From positions 1-64,000 of the forward strand of contig CANJGB010000013.1 in the NCBI GenBank assembly GCA_947473805.1: 64,000 nt of DNA. The letters run 5' to 3'. The first letter of the stretch is position 1. Each line of letters opens with the position of its first letter. Under the pieces are notes generated by a model, which had not been told where the DNA came from, did no database searches, and worked only from the letters and a program-made list of their open reading frames with translations. Origin of the DNA: Alphaproteobacteria bacterium. GTDB lineage: Bacteria > Pseudomonadota > Alphaproteobacteria > Ferrovibrionales > Ferrovibrionaceae. Of this stretch, positions 45,906 through 56,625 are shown piece by piece. Made by a program: the position numbers and the translations under genes.

Positions 45906-46852
45906 ACGCGCCGCACATTCCCGTCATGCTGGCCGAGGTCGTGGCCGCGTTGTCGCCTGCCGCGGGCGAGACCTTTGTCGATGGCACGTTCGGCGCTGGC
46001 GGCTACAGCCGCGCCATCATGTCCGCCGCCGGGTGCCGCGTCGTCGGCATCGACCGCGATCCCTCCGCCGTGGCGACGGGACAGGCGCTGGCCACTGAGA
46101 GTGCCGGCCGCTTCGAAATCGTCGAGGGCCGCTTCGGCGACATGTCCGACCTGCTGGGCGCACGCGGCATCGACGCCGTCGACGGCGTGGTGCTCGATAT
46201 TGGCGTCTCCTCCATGCAGCTCGACCAGCCCGAGCGCGGCTTTTCGTTCCGCAACGACGGCCCGCTGGATATGCGCATGGGGGCCGATGGCCCGAGCGCG
46301 GCCGACGTCGTCAACCACGGCGAAGAGTCTGACATTGCCGACATTCTGTGGCGTTACGGCGAGGAGCGCCGCTCGCGCCGCATCGCCCGCGCGATCGTTA
46401 TGGCCCGCGCCGCCGCACCGATCGAACGCACGCTGCAACTGGCCAATGTGGTTGCCGGCTGCGTGCATGCCGAGCCGGGCCAGCATCCCGCGACCCGGAC
46501 GTTCCAGGCGCTGCGCATCCACGTCAACGACGAGCTGAACGAACTGCGCCGCGGCCTCGCGGCGGCGGAGCGTCTGCTGCGCCCTATGGGCCGGCTGGTG
46601 GTCGTATCCTTCCACTCGCTGGAAGACCGTATCGTGAAGCGTTTCCTCGAGGCGCGCGCCGGGAAGTCGAAGGGCGTCTCCCGCCACCTGCCCGACATGG
46701 CCGCCAAGCCGGCGCCGTCGTTCCGCCTGATGGGCGGTGCGGCAAAGGCAAGCGAGGACGAGATCTCGCGCAACGCGCGCTCGCGCTCCGCCCGGCTGCG
46801 CGCGGCTCAGCGCACTGACGCCCCGGCCTGGCCCGAGGATCTCGCGGCATGA
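45902..46852 (+). CDS. rsmH: 16S rRNA (cytosine-1402-N4) methyltransferase
   Basis: A 316-residue SAM-dependent methyltransferase (MraW) that modifies C1402 in the decoding centre. It has [15 protein letters not shown], the SAM motif [49 protein letters not shown] and [15 protein letters not shown]. The GTG start at 45902 overlaps the TGA of mraZ, and its end overlaps ftsL by ATGA. Confidence 0.97.
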   Translation: MNAPHIPVMLAEVVAALSPAAGETFVDGTFGAGGYSRAIMSAAGCRVVGIDRDPSAVATGQALATESAGRFEIVEGRFGDMSDLLGARGIDAVDGVVLDIGVSSMQLDQPERGFSFRNDGPLDMRMGADGPSAADVVNHGEESDIADILWRYGEERRSRRIARAIVMARAAAPIERTLQLANVVAGCVHAEPGQHPATRTFQALRIHVNDELNELRRGLAAAERLLRPMGRLVVVSFHSLEDRIVKRFLEARAGKSKGVSRHLPDMAAKPAPSFRLMGGAAKASEDEISRNARSRSARLRAAQRTDAPAWPEDLAA

Positions 46853-47256
46853 CCCGCATTCTCACCTTCGCCATCGTCCTCCTGACCGCCGTCGCCTCGT
46901 TCGGCCTGTACCAGCTGTCCTATGAGGTGCAGCGCCAGGAAGACGAGCTGAGCGAGCTGAACCGCGCCATCACCCAGGACCGCGAGAACATGCTGGTCCT
47001 GCAGGCGGAATGGAGCTACCTCGCGCGCCCCGACAACCTGCAGGCCCGCGCCGCACGCCTGCTTGAACTGCGGCCGATGATGCCGAAGCAGGTCGTCAGC
47101 GCCGCCGACCTGCCGACGCTGCAGGAACGCCTGCGCGCAGATCCCAATGCGCCGGCTGTGGCGTCGGCCAAGCAGAAGGCCGGCAAGCCGTCCCTGGCGA
47201 TGGTGCCGGTCATGAACAGCAGCCGCGAGCCTGCCACCTTCCGGATGACGCCGTAA
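46849..47256 (+). CDS. ftsL: Cell division protein FtsL
   Basis: A 135-residue bitopic protein: one membrane helix (residues 4-23) and a coiled coil (about 26-65: [26 protein letters not shown]), then the [24 protein letters not shown] segment typical of FtsL/FtsL-like proteins. It forms a complex with FtsB and FtsQ at the septum. Position between rsmH and ftsI is the standard one. Sequence similarity in this family is low, so the call rests on topology, the WSYLxxPxxLxxxA motif and position. Confidence 0.92.
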   Translation: MTRILTFAIVLLTAVASFGLYQLSYEVQRQEDELSELNRAITQDRENMLVLQAEWSYLARPDNLQARAARLLELRPMMPKQVVSAADLPTLQERLRADPNAPAVASAKQKAGKPSLAMVPVMNSSREPATFRMTP

Positions 47257-49034
47257 TGGCCTGGTTCCGTCGCAAACCGCAGAGCAAGCCGTGCACGCCG
47301 GCAGACATGCCCGGCGCGTCGCCGCTCGTGCGCATGGATGGCGCGGCCAAGTCCGCGATCGAAACCGGCCGCAATCGCATCGTCGTGGCCGGCATGCTGT
47401 TCGCAATCGTCTTCGTCGTCCTCGCCGGCCGGTTGATGGAAGTGACACTGCTGCGCGGCAACGACATCGCCGCCCGCGGCGTGGTCATCGCGCCGCCGCC
47501 GGAGCAGGTGGTGCTCGACCGGCAATCCATCGTCGACCGCAACGGCGTGCTGCTGGCGACAAACCTGCGCACGGCCTCGCTGTTCGCAGAACCGAAGAAG
47601 ATCCTGAACCCTGATGAGGCCGCCGCCCGCCTGGTGCAGGAACTGCCCGACCTCAGCGAGGCGGAGGTGCGCGCCAAGCTGTCGACCGGCAAGAGCTTCG
47701 TGTGGCTCAAGCGTAACCTGACGCCGCGCCAGCACTACGCCGTCAACCGCCTCGGCATTCCCGGCATCGGTTTCCAGAGCGAGCAGCGCCGTGTCTATCC
47801 GCAAGGCTCTCTGGCCGCGCACGTGCTTGGTTTCACCGATGTCGATGGCAAGGGCATTTCCGGCATCGAACAGTTCTTCGACGAGAGCCTGCGCGACCCC
47901 GCCCGCGGCGCCGAATCACTGGAATTGACCATCGACACGCGCGTGCAGCACGCCATGCGCGACGAACTGCTGCGCGCGGTTTCGGACTTCAACGCCATCG
48001 GCGCCGGCGGCATGGTTCTCGACGTCGAGACCGGCGAGGTCATCGCCATGGTTTCGCTGCCCGACTTCGACCCTACCAATCCGGGCGATGCGCCCAAGGA
48101 AACCCGTTTTAACCGTGTCACGCTGGGCGTGTACGAAATGGGTTCAACCATGAAGACGCTGAACACCGCCATGGCGCTGGACAGCGGCACCGTCAAGCTG
48201 TCGAACGGCTACGATGCGTCCCGTCCAATTCAGATATCCCGCTTTACCATTCGCGACGATCACCCGAAGAACCGTTGGCTCTCGGTACCCGAGATATTCA
48301 TGTATTCGTCGAATATCGGTTCGGCGAAGATGGCGCTCGATGTTGGCCCTGCGGGCCAGCGTGCCTTCATGGATAAGATGGGCATGCTGCGCCGGCCGGT
48401 GATCGAGCTGCCGGAAGTCGGCGCGCCACTGGTGCCGCGTAACTGGAAGAACATCGAGACCATGACCATCGCCTTCGGGCATGGCCTGTCGGTCACGCCG
48501 CTGCAACTCGCCGTCGCGACCTCGGCGGTCGTGAACGGCGGCGTGCTGCACCCGCCGACCCTGGTCAAGCGTCCGGCCGACCTGCCGGTCCCCGGCGTGC
48601 AGGTATTGTCACAGCAGACCTCTGACATCATGCGTCGCCTGCTGCACCTCGTTGTCGAAGACGGCACCGGCAAGAAGGCGACCGTCGACGGCTACCTGGT
48701 CGGCGGCAAGACCGGTACGTCGGAAAAGGTTGGCGATCGCGGCGGCTATAACCGCAAGGCGTTGTTCAACACGTTTATCGCGGCATTCCCGATGAACAAG
48801 CCGCGCTACATCGTCATCGGTTCGATCGACGAACCCAAGGGGACGAAGGCCACATACGGCTACGCGACGGCGGGCTGGAATGCCGCGCCCGCCGTCGGCC
48901 GCATCATCGCGCGCATTGCGCCCATGCTGGGCATCCAGCCGGTGGACGAGGAATTGCCCGAGATCAAGCAAGCCATGTTCGTTCCGATACCGGGTAAGCC
49001 GGTGCCAGTGGAGAAGAAACTTGCGGCTTACTGA
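47256..49034 (+). CDS. ftsI: Peptidoglycan D,D-transpeptidase FtsI (PBP3)
   Basis: A 592-residue class B penicillin-binding protein that cross-links septal peptidoglycan. Membrane helix at about 41-60; the pedestal domain includes RNGVLLATNLRTASLFAEPK; the transpeptidase domain has the SxxK motif Ser297-Lys300 (EMGSTMK), the SSN motif in MYSSNIGSAKMA and KTG in VGGKTGTSEK. The start shares one base with the ftsL stop (TAATG). It partners with FtsW, encoded five genes later. Its last 14 bases overlap murE. Confidence 0.97.
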   Translation: MAWFRRKPQSKPCTPADMPGASPLVRMDGAAKSAIETGRNRIVVAGMLFAIVFVVLAGRLMEVTLLRGNDIAARGVVIAPPPEQVVLDRQSIVDRNGVLLATNLRTASLFAEPKKILNPDEAAARLVQELPDLSEAEVRAKLSTGKSFVWLKRNLTPRQHYAVNRLGIPGIGFQSEQRRVYPQGSLAAHVLGFTDVDGKGISGIEQFFDESLRDPARGAESLELTIDTRVQHAMRDELLRAVSDFNAIGAGGMVLDVETGEVIAMVSLPDFDPTNPGDAPKETRFNRVTLGVYEMGSTMKTLNTAMALDSGTVKLSNGYDASRPIQISRFTIRDDHPKNRWLSVPEIFMYSSNIGSAKMALDVGPAGQRAFMDKMGMLRRPVIELPEVGAPLVPRNWKNIETMTIAFGHGLSVTPLQLAVATSAVVNGGVLHPPTLVKRPADLPVPGVQVLSQQTSDIMRRLLHLVVEDGTGKKATVDGYLVGGKTGTSEKVGDRGGYNRKALFNTFIAAFPMNKPRYIVIGSIDEPKGTKATYGYATAGWNAAPAVGRIIARIAPMLGIQPVDEELPEIKQAMFVPIPGKPVPVEKKLAAY

Positions 49035-50481
49035 CCTCATCGACGGGCCAGCGCCCGGGATCGAGATCGCCGGCCTCACCGCCGATAGCCGAGAAGTGCG
49101 CCCGGGCTGGATGTTCGCCGCCCTGGCTGGCTCGAAGACCGATGGCGTACGTTTTGTCGATGATGCCTTGGCGCGCGGCGCGACAGCGGTGCTGTCCTCG
49201 CCCGATTCCGCTTTGGCTGACCGTCTGGCAAAGGCCGGCATCGCCCTCGTTACCGACGAGCGCCCGCGCGCGCGCCTCGCCTTCATCGCCACTCGCTTCT
49301 TCGGGCCGGGGCCGGAGACGGTTGCCGCTGTCACTGGCACCAACGGCAAGACTTCGGTCGCCTCGTTCACACGGCAGATCTGGGCGCGCCTCGGCGTGTC
49401 GGCCGCGTCGCTCGGCACGCTCGGCGTCGTGGCGCCGGACTATTACCAGCCGCTGAACCACACCTCGCCCGACCCCATCGTCCTGCACCGCCTACTTGCC
49501 GACCTGAAGCGGCGCGGGGTGGACCATCTCGCCATCGAGGCGTCGAGCCACGGTCTGGACCAGTGCCGGCTTGAGGCGCTGCGTCCCGTGGCTGGCGCAT
49601 TCACCAACCTGACCCGCGACCATCTCGACTATCACCCGAACGTCGAGGCCTATTTCGCCGCCAAGATGCGCCTGTTCGACGAACTCATAGCGCCGGGCGG
49701 CACCGCGGTCATCAACGCCGACAGCGAATGGTTCAACCGCGTCGTGGCGGTCGCCGATGCACGTAGGCTGCGCGTCGTCGGGTACGGTGCCGCCGGCCGA
49801 GAACTGCATATCCGCTCACTGGAACCGCATGCCCAGGGCCTGCGCGTCGATGCTGACCTGTATGGCCGCACTCGGCGGATCGAACTGCCGCTGGTCGGCG
49901 CCTTCCAGGCCGCCAATGCGCTGTGCGCGCTTGGTCTCGTCGTCGCCTGCGGCGGCGACATCGATGCGGCGATTGCGGCACTCGATCACCTCGAGGGCGT
50001 GCCGGGCCGGATGCAGTGGGTCGCAACGACCGCTGCCGGCGCGCCAATTTTCATCGACTATGCCCACACACCTGACGCGCTGCAGACCGTGCTCAAGGCG
50101 CTGCGTCCGCACGCGGCCGGCCGGCTGGTCGTCGTGTTCGGCTGTGGCGGCGACCGCGATCGCGGCAAGCGTCCGATGATGGGGCGCATTGCCACCGACC
50201 TGGCGGACACTGTTTACGTCACCGACGACAATCCGCGCAGCGAAGCACCCGCCGCAATACGCGCCGAAATTCTCGCCACCGCGCCCGGGGCCATCGAAAT
50301 CGGTGACCGCGCCGATGCCATTCTCGCCGCCGTGAAGTCGCTGGGCCCCAGCGACGTGCTGGTGGTTGCCGGCAAGGGCCACGAGCAGGGCCAGATCGTC
50401 GGTGCCACGGTCCGGCCGTTCGATGATGCGACCATTGCGCGTGACGCGGCGACGAGCCGCCGCAACGGGACATTGCACTGA
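49021..50481 (+). CDS. murE: UDP-MurNAc-tripeptide synthetase (meso-diaminopimelate-adding)
   Basis: A 486-residue Mur ligase that adds the third residue of the stem peptide. The ATP motif is VTGTNGKTSVASF, HTSPDP and EASSHGLDQCRLE follow, and the C-terminal DNPRSE motif indicates meso-diaminopimelate rather than lysine. The TTG at 49021 was chosen because GGAG lies seven bases upstream and it gives the expected start LRLTDLIDG; it lies inside the end of ftsI. The end overlaps murF by one base (TGATG). Confidence 0.96.
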   Translation: MRLTDLIDGPAPGIEIAGLTADSREVRPGWMFAALAGSKTDGVRFVDDALARGATAVLSSPDSALADRLAKAGIALVTDERPRARLAFIATRFFGPGPETVAAVTGTNGKTSVASFTRQIWARLGVSAASLGTLGVVAPDYYQPLNHTSPDPIVLHRLLADLKRRGVDHLAIEASSHGLDQCRLEALRPVAGAFTNLTRDHLDYHPNVEAYFAAKMRLFDELIAPGGTAVINADSEWFNRVVAVADARRLRVVGYGAAGRELHIRSLEPHAQGLRVDADLYGRTRRIELPLVGAFQAANALCALGLVVACGGDIDAAIAALDHLEGVPGRMQWVATTAAGAPIFIDYAHTPDALQTVLKALRPHAAGRLVVVFGCGGDRDRGKRPMMGRIATDLADTVYVTDDNPRSEAPAAIRAEILATAPGAIEIGDRADAILAAVKSLGPSDVLVVAGKGHEQGQIVGATVRPFDDATIARDAATSRRNGTLH

Positions 50482-51899
50482 TGGCCGCGCAGCCCCTCTG
50501 GACCGCTGACGAGGTTGCCCGGGCGACCGGTGGGCGCAGCCTTGCGCCGTTCGCGGCAACGGGGGTTTCCATCGACAGCCGCACGGTCGGTGCGGGCGAC
50601 CTGTTCATTGCGCTGAAGGGCGATAACTTCGACGGCCACGCCTATGTCGCCGCTGCGCTCCGAGCCGGCGCCGCAGGCGCGCTTGTCTCCACCGTTCCCG
50701 ATGGCCTGGAAAATGCGCCTCTGGTGGTCGTCGACAACACCTTCAACGGCCTGCGTGCCCTGGGCGCAGCGGCGCGGCTGCGCAGTGATGCGAAGATCGT
50801 CGCTATCACCGGCAGCGTCGGCAAGACCAGCACAAAAGAAATGGTGCTGCAGAGCCTCGAACGCCAGGGTGGCGCGCACGGTTCGACCGGCAACCTGAAC
50901 AACCATTTCGGTCTGCCGCTGTCGCTTTCGCGCATGCCGGCGGACGCCCAGTTCGGCGTATTCGAGATGGGCATGAACCATGCCGGCGAGATCGAGCCGC
51001 TGACACTGCTGGCCCGTCCGCACGTCGCCATCGTCACCACCATCGAGGCGGTGCACCTCGAACACTTCCGCGACATCTACGGCATCGCCGATGCGAAAGC
51101 GGAAATCTTCGCCGGCATCGAAGCGGGCGGCACCGCCGTACTGAACCGTGACAATCCGTATTTCGATCATCTGGTTGCGCGCGCCAAGGAGCGCGGCGTG
51201 GACCGTGTTGTGTCATTCGGCAGCCATCCGCACGCCGATGCGCGGCTGGTGAACATGGCGCTGCATCCGGCCTGCGCGTGCGTCGCCGCCGACATTATGG
51301 GCCAGGCGATGACCTACAAGATCGGCGCGCCGGGCCGCCACTGGGTGATGAATTCGCTCGCCGCACTTGCTGCGGTCCGTCTGGTTGGTGGCGACCTTGG
51401 CCTCGCCGGCCTGGCATTGGCCAGCCTGACTCCGCCCGATGGGCGCGGCCGGCGGCATGTCGTCGAACGCGACGGCGGCACGTTCGAACTGATCGACGAC
51501 AGCTACAATGCCAGCCCGCCCAGCATGCGCGCCGCCTTTGCAACCCTGGCGGCGGCGCGGCCTGATTCGCGTGGTCATCGCATCGCCATCCTGGGCGACA
51601 TGCTGGAACTCGGCGCCGACGCGCCCGCCCTGCACGCGACGCTCGCCGCCGATATCGAGACGGCCGGGATCGACCGCGTCTACTGCGCCGGTCCGCTGAT
51701 GCGTCACCTGTTCGATGCGCTGCCGGCAAGCCGCCGCGGTATGCATGCCGCCACCGCTGCTGAGCTGATGACCAGTGCACTGGCCGCGCCGCGTGATGGC
51801 GACGTCGTGCTCGTGAAGGGTTCGCACGGCAGCCGGATGTACGAAGTTGCGGCGGCGTTGATCGGCGGCGGTGCGCCGCGCATCGCCGCGAAAGGTTGA
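50481..51899 (+). CDS. murF: UDP-MurNAc-tripeptide:D-Ala-D-Ala ligase
   Basis: A 472-residue Mur ligase that adds D-alanyl-D-alanine, produced by the Ddl encoded downstream. Features: [20 protein letters not shown] near the start, the ATP motif [43 protein letters not shown] and [18 protein letters not shown]. Start and stop codons are shared or close with the neighbours (murE above, mraY eight bases below), so translation is likely coupled. Confidence 0.97.
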   Translation: MAAQPLWTADEVARATGGRSLAPFAATGVSIDSRTVGAGDLFIALKGDNFDGHAYVAAALRAGAAGALVSTVPDGLENAPLVVVDNTFNGLRALGAAARLRSDAKIVAITGSVGKTSTKEMVLQSLERQGGAHGSTGNLNNHFGLPLSLSRMPADAQFGVFEMGMNHAGEIEPLTLLARPHVAIVTTIEAVHLEHFRDIYGIADAKAEIFAGIEAGGTAVLNRDNPYFDHLVARAKERGVDRVVSFGSHPHADARLVNMALHPACACVAADIMGQAMTYKIGAPGRHWVMNSLAALAAVRLVGGDLGLAGLALASLTPPDGRGRRHVVERDGGTFELIDDSYNASPPSMRAAFATLAAARPDSRGHRIAILGDMLELGADAPALHATLAADIETAGIDRVYCAGPLMRHLFDALPASRRGMHAATAAELMTSALAAPRDGDVVLVKGSHGSRMYEVAAALIGGGAPRIAAKG

Positions 51900-51907
51900 G
51901 ACCCAAT

Positions 51908-52996
51908 ATGCTTTACCAGCTGCTTTATCCGATGGCCGACCAGTTCGCGGTCTTCAACCTGTTCCGTTATCTGACATTCCGGACCGGCGGCGCAGTGCTG
52001 ACCGCCATGCTGATCGCATTCCTGTTCGGTGAGCCGCTGATCAATTGGCTGCGCTCGAAGCAGGGCAAGGGGCAGCCCATCCGCACCGACGGGCCGCAGA
52101 GCCACATCGTCGCCAAGCGCGGCACGCCGACCATGGGCGGCTTTCTCATCCTGCTGGGCCTCACGGTGGGCACGCTGCTTTGGGCCGACCTTGCCAACCG
52201 CTACGTCTGGGCGGTGCTGCTGGTCACCATCGGCTTCGGCCTTGTCGGCTTCTACGACGACTACCTGAAGGTCACAAAGCAGAACCCGAAGGGCGTGCCG
52301 GGCAAGCTGAAAATGGTGCTGCAGATCATCATTGCCGGAGCGGCCGCGGTTTGGATCGCGTCGGTAACGCGCGATCCGTTGGCCACCGGCCTCGCCATTC
52401 CGTTCGTCAAGGACCTGCTGCTGAACCTCGGCATCTTCATGGTGCCGTTCGCTATCTTCGTCATCGTCGGCGCCTCGAACGCGGTGAACCTGACCGACGG
52501 TCTCGACGGCTTGGCCATCGTGCCGGTGATGATCGCCGCCGCCAGCTTCGCGCTGATCTCGTATCTCGCCGGCAACGCGGTGTTCGCCAACTACCTGCAA
52601 ATCAACGCGGTGCCGGGCTCGGGCGAACTTGCGGTATTCTGCGGCGCGCTGGTGGGCGCCGGCATCGGCTTTCTCTGGTTCAACGCGCCGCCGGCCATGG
52701 TGTTCATGGGCGACACCGGCTCGCTGTCGCTGGGCGGTGCGCTGGGCGCCGTAAGTGTCGTGACCAAGCACGAGCTCGTACTTGCCATCATCGGCGGTCT
52801 GTTCGTGCTCGAGACGGTCTCGGTGATCGTGCAGGTCGCGTCGTTCAAGCTGACCGGCAAGCGCGTCTTCCGCATGGCGCCGCTGCACCACCATTTCGAA
52901 CAGAAGGGCTGGGCCGAGCCAACCGTCGTGATCCGATTCTGGATCATCGCCGTCATCCTGGCCCTCGCCGGCCTCTCCACCCTGAAGCTGAGGTAG
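51908..52996 (+). CDS. mraY: Phospho-N-acetylmuramoyl-pentapeptide transferase
   Basis: A 362-residue membrane enzyme (about ten helices) that makes lipid I from UDP-MurNAc-pentapeptide and undecaprenyl phosphate. The conserved [35 protein letters not shown] with the catalytic DD pair, [21 protein letters not shown] and the [12 protein letters not shown] tail are all present. The ATG at 51908 is used; a TTG in the same frame at 51896 is less likely. Confidence 0.98.
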   Translation: MLYQLLYPMADQFAVFNLFRYLTFRTGGAVLTAMLIAFLFGEPLINWLRSKQGKGQPIRTDGPQSHIVAKRGTPTMGGFLILLGLTVGTLLWADLANRYVWAVLLVTIGFGLVGFYDDYLKVTKQNPKGVPGKLKMVLQIIIAGAAAVWIASVTRDPLATGLAIPFVKDLLLNLGIFMVPFAIFVIVGASNAVNLTDGLDGLAIVPVMIAAASFALISYLAGNAVFANYLQINAVPGSGELAVFCGALVGAGIGFLWFNAPPAMVFMGDTGSLSLGGALGAVSVVTKHELVLAIIGGLFVLETVSVIVQVASFKLTGKRVFRMAPLHHHFEQKGWAEPTVVIRFWIIAVILALAGLSTLKLR

Positions 52997-53003
52997 CACT
53001 TAC

Positions 53004-54383
53004 GTGATTGCCGTTTCCGCATACAAGGATCGCACCGTTGCCGTATTCGGGCTGGGCCGCTCTGGCCGCTCGGCGGCGCAGGCGCTTCTTGCCGGCGGTG
53101 CGCGCGTCTGGGCGTGGGACGATTCCGAGCCATCTCGTCGCGCGGCGGCCGACCTCCCGCTGAATGATCTTTCGGCCTGCGACTGGAGCAAGATTGCCGC
53201 GCTGGTCCTGGCGCCGGGCGTGCCCTTGACCCATCCGGCACCGCACTGGACGGTCGAAAAGGCCCGCGCCGCGCACGTGCCGGTCATCGGCGACGTCGAA
53301 CTGTTCCTGTCTGCTCGCCCTGCCGGCACCAGGCTGGTCGGCATCACTGGCACCAATGGCAAGTCCACGACGACGACGCTGATCGGCCACCTGCTGCAGC
53401 AGGCCGGTGTGCCCGTCGCGATCGGCGGCAATGTCGGCACGCCGGTACTGGATCTGCCGGCCCTGCCACCGGGTGGGGCCTATGTGCTGGAAATGTCCAG
53501 TTTCCAGATCGACCTGACACCGTCTTGGCACGCGGATGTCGCCTGCCTGCTCAATGTGACGCCGGATCATCTCGACCGTCACGGCTCGATGGATGCCTAT
53601 GTTGCGCTGAAGCGGCGCATGTTCGATCGCCAGACGGTGGATGATACTGCGGTGATCGGCATCGACGACGCCTATTGCCGCGCGATTGCCGCCACGCTGC
53701 GCGGCCCGCGCGTGGTCAAGGTTTCGGTCGGCCACACCGCCAATGTCGCGGTGCACGACGGCGTGCTGTTCGATGGCGTGGCAAGCGTTGGCCGGGTCGC
53801 CGACTTGCCGGCCCTGCCGGGTGAACACAACAGCCAGAACGCCGCCACCGCTTATGCCGTGTGTCGCGCACTGGGCCTCGACCCGGCGACCATCATGGCC
53901 GGCCTGCGCACATTCCCGGGCCTGGCTCACCGCATGGAGCGCGTCGGCCGCCTCGGCAGCGTGTCGTTCGTCAACGATTCCAAGGCGACCAATGCCGATG
54001 CCGCCTCCAAGGCGCTCGGCAGTTACAGCAATATCTACTGGATCGCGGGCGGCAAGCCGAAGGCCGGCGGTATCGAAGGGCTCGATGCCCTGCACCCGCG
54101 TATCCGCCGCGCCTACCTGATCGGCACCGCCGCGCGCGAATTCGCTGCCACCTTGCAGGGCAAGGTCAACGCCAGCGTCGTCGGCACGCTGGATGCCGCG
54201 GTGCCGGCCGCCTATGCCGATGCGGCGCGGGATGGCCATGCGGATGCCGTGGTCCTGCTATCGCCGGCGTGCGCGTCGTACGACCAGTTCCGTGATTTCG
54301 AGCAGCGCGGCGATGCCTTCCGCGATCTCGTCGCGGCGCTTGCCGCCCGCCAGGCAGGCCGCACCGAAGGAGCCGCGGCATGA
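53004..54383 (+). CDS. murD: UDP-MurNAc-L-alanine:D-glutamate ligase
   Basis: A 459-residue Mur ligase that adds D-glutamate. The N-terminal Rossmann part starts with VAVFGLGRSGRSAAQALL; the ATP motif is GITGTNGKSTTTTLIGH; then GGNVGTPVL, LEMSSFQIDLTP, LNVTPDHLDRHGSM and FVNDSKATNADAASKAL, which are diagnostic for MurD. The GTG start at 53004 follows the mraY stop by seven bases. It overlaps ftsW by ATGA. Confidence 0.97.
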   Translation: MIAVSAYKDRTVAVFGLGRSGRSAAQALLAGGARVWAWDDSEPSRRAAADLPLNDLSACDWSKIAALVLAPGVPLTHPAPHWTVEKARAAHVPVIGDVELFLSARPAGTRLVGITGTNGKSTTTTLIGHLLQQAGVPVAIGGNVGTPVLDLPALPPGGAYVLEMSSFQIDLTPSWHADVACLLNVTPDHLDRHGSMDAYVALKRRMFDRQTVDDTAVIGIDDAYCRAIAATLRGPRVVKVSVGHTANVAVHDGVLFDGVASVGRVADLPALPGEHNSQNAATAYAVCRALGLDPATIMAGLRTFPGLAHRMERVGRLGSVSFVNDSKATNADAASKALGSYSNIYWIAGGKPKAGGIEGLDALHPRIRRAYLIGTAAREFAATLQGKVNASVVGTLDAAVPAAYADAARDGHADAVVLLSPACASYDQFRDFEQRGDAFRDLVAALAARQAGRTEGAAA

Positions 54384-55504
54384 GCGTACTTTCGCGCACC
54401 GACACCTCGACCGTTGGCCGCTGGTGGTGGACCGTGGATCGCTGGACCATCGCGGCTCTCGCTATCCTTATTGGTATTGGCGGCGTTCTGACGCTGGCCG
54501 CATCGCCTGCCGTCGCCACGCGCATTGGTCTCACCAGTCTGCATTTCGTGCTGCGCCAGGTCGTGTTCCTGGCACCGGCCGTGATGATCATGTTCGCCGT
54601 CTCGCTGCTCAGCCCGCGGGGCATTCGTCGCCTGGCCTGCATTGTTTTCCTGGGTGCGCTGGTGCTTATGGCGATGACCCTGATCTTCGGCATGGAAGTG
54701 AAGGGTGCGCGCCGCTGGCTGTCGATCGCCGGCCTTTCGCTGCAGCCTTCGGAATTCGTCAAGCCCACCTTTGCGGTCGTCGCCGCCTGGATGTTTGCGG
54801 AGGCGAAGAAGACGCAGGGGTTCCCCGGGCGCCTGTTGTCCATCGGCCTGTACGGGCTGGTCATGGGGATCCTGCTGAAGCAGCCGGACATCGGCATGGC
54901 CGTCGTCGTCACCGCGGTATGGTTTGCCCAGTTCTTCCTGGCCGGTCTGCCGATCGTGCTCGTAGCGGGATTGGGCGTCGCGGCACTGGGTGGCATTGCC
55001 GGCGCTTATGTGATGTTCCCGCACGTCGCCGCCCGCATCGACAAGTTCCGCGATCCGGTCGGCCACGAGAACTACCAGATCGACCGCGCCATGGAGGCCT
55101 TCGCCTCGGGCGGCCTGTTTGGCCGCGGCCCAGGCGAGGGCGCGGTGAAAAGCGTGCTGCCCGATGCGCATACCGACTTCATCTTCGCCGTGGCAGGCGA
55201 GGAATACGGCCTGCTGCTGTGCCTCGCCATCGTGTCGATCTTCGCGTTCATCGTGCTGCGCGGCTTCGCGCGTCTGCTGGAGGACAACGACCTGTTTGTT
55301 GTCCTTGCTGGCGGCGGCCTGCTGACCCAGTTCGGCCTGCAGGCGGTCATCAACATCGGCGTCAACCTGCACTTGCTGCCGACCAAGGGCATGACCCTGC
55401 CGTTCATTTCCTACGGCGGTTCGTCGCTGCTGGCCCTGGCCCTGGGCATGGGCATGCTGTTGGGCCTGACCCGCAGCCGGCCACAGAATGGTGGCCGCAC
55501 GTGA
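54380..55504 (+). CDS. ftsW: Septal peptidoglycan polymerase FtsW (SEDS family)
   Basis: A 374-residue SEDS glycosyltransferase with about ten membrane helices that polymerises lipid II at the septum together with FtsI. Typical segments are GARRWLSIAGLSLQPSEFVKPTF (near 111-133), LKQPDIGMAVVV, NYQIDRAMEAFASGGLFGRGPGEG, DAHTDFIFAVAGEEYG and NIGVNLHLLPTKGMTLPFISYGGSS. It overlaps murD upstream and murG downstream. Confidence 0.97.
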   Translation: MSVLSRTDTSTVGRWWWTVDRWTIAALAILIGIGGVLTLAASPAVATRIGLTSLHFVLRQVVFLAPAVMIMFAVSLLSPRGIRRLACIVFLGALVLMAMTLIFGMEVKGARRWLSIAGLSLQPSEFVKPTFAVVAAWMFAEAKKTQGFPGRLLSIGLYGLVMGILLKQPDIGMAVVVTAVWFAQFFLAGLPIVLVAGLGVAALGGIAGAYVMFPHVAARIDKFRDPVGHENYQIDRAMEAFASGGLFGRGPGEGAVKSVLPDAHTDFIFAVAGEEYGLLLCLAIVSIFAFIVLRGFARLLEDNDLFVVLAGGGLLTQFGLQAVINIGVNLHLLPTKGMTLPFISYGGSSLLALALGMGMLLGLTRSRPQNGGRT

Positions 55505-56625
55505 CCGGCCCCGTGGTCCTCGCCGCCGGCGGCACCGGTGGACATCTTTTCCCCGCCCAGGCGCTGGCGGCGGAACTTGTACGCCGAATGATTCCCGTTG
55601 CACTGCTGACCGACCGCCGCGCAGCCGGCTACGACACGCGCTTTCCCGGCGTGGACGTTCATGTCGTGCCGTCCGGCACGCCTGCCGCGCGCGGCGTGAT
55701 GGCGAAGGTGCGCGCCGGTCTGGACATCGCGCTCGGCGTCGTTGCCGCGCTGCGCCTGCTGCGCCGCATCCGCCCCTCCGTGGTTGTCGGCTTCGGCGGC
55801 TATCCGTCGCTGCCGACCATGGTCGCGGCACAGCGCTTGGGCCTGCCGACGCTGATCCATGAACAAAATGCGGTGCTGGGGCGGGTGAACCGCCTGGTCG
55901 CCGGCCACGCCGCGGCAATCGCCGCGTCGATCCTGCCCCTTCAGTCTGTTCGTGCCGCCGACGAGCCTAAGGTCGTGCTGACCGGCAATCCGGTGCGCGA
56001 TGAAGTGCGCGCTGTCCATGGTGTGCCGTATTCGGCACCTGACACGTCAGGCGAAATTCGCCTGCTCGTCCTGGGCGGCAGCCAGGGCGCCACAGTACTG
56101 AGCGATGTGGTGCCGGCAGCTCTCGCCTCGTTGCCCGATGCGCTGCGCCCGCGTCTGCGCGTGGTGCAGCAGTGCCGCCCGGAGGACCTGATCCGCGTGC
56201 GGGCGGCCTATGACGCGGCGAACATAAATGCCGACCTGGCCTCTTTCATCGCCGACGTGCCGACCCACCTGGCCAATTGCCACCTGGCCATTACCCGCGC
56301 GGGCGCATCGACCGTCGCCGAGCTTACTGTTGCCGGCCGCCCGTCGATCCTGGTGCCGTATCTGCACGCGATGGACGACCATCAGACCGCCAATGCCCGC
56401 GCCCTCCAGGCCGGCGGTGCCACCCTGGTCATGCCGCAGCGCGAGTTCACCTCCGTTACGCTGCGTGACGCGCTCCAGGCTCTGCTGCTCGACGGCAACC
56501 GTCTCACCACCATGGCCGGCGCGGCGCACCGCCTGGGCCGGCCCGACGCCGCGGCAGCGCTTGCAGTGCTCGTTGCTGGCCACGGCCGCAATGGCGGCAA
56601 GGCCACGATGGCGAGGGCAGCATGA
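55501..56625 (+). CDS. murG: Lipid II synthase MurG
   Basis: A 374-residue GT-B glycosyltransferase that adds GlcNAc to lipid I on the inner face of the membrane. The first motif [20 protein letters not shown] is at residues 7-26; [74 protein letters not shown] follow. The GTG start at 55501 overlaps the ftsW stop (GTGA); a much longer open frame upstream is out-of-frame reading of ftsW and murD. Confidence 0.97.
   Translation: MTGPVVLAAGGTGGHLFPAQALAAELVRRMIPVALLTDRRAAGYDTRFPGVDVHVVPSGTPAARGVMAKVRAGLDIALGVVAALRLLRRIRPSVVVGFGGYPSLPTMVAAQRLGLPTLIHEQNAVLGRVNRLVAGHAAAIAASILPLQSVRAADEPKVVLTGNPVRDEVRAVHGVPYSAPDTSGEIRLLVLGGSQGATVLSDVVPAALASLPDALRPRLRVVQQCRPEDLIRVRAAYDAANINADLASFIADVPTHLANCHLAITRAGASTVAELTVAGRPSILVPYLHAMDDHQTANARALQAGGATLVMPQREFTSVTLRDALQALLLDGNRLTTMAGAAHRLGRPDAAAALAVLVAGHGRNGGKATMARAA

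Noticed and set aside
54193-55500. Upstream extension of the murG frame through ftsW and murD
   Set aside because: The extension is out-of-frame reading of two well-supported genes; MurG begins at 55501.
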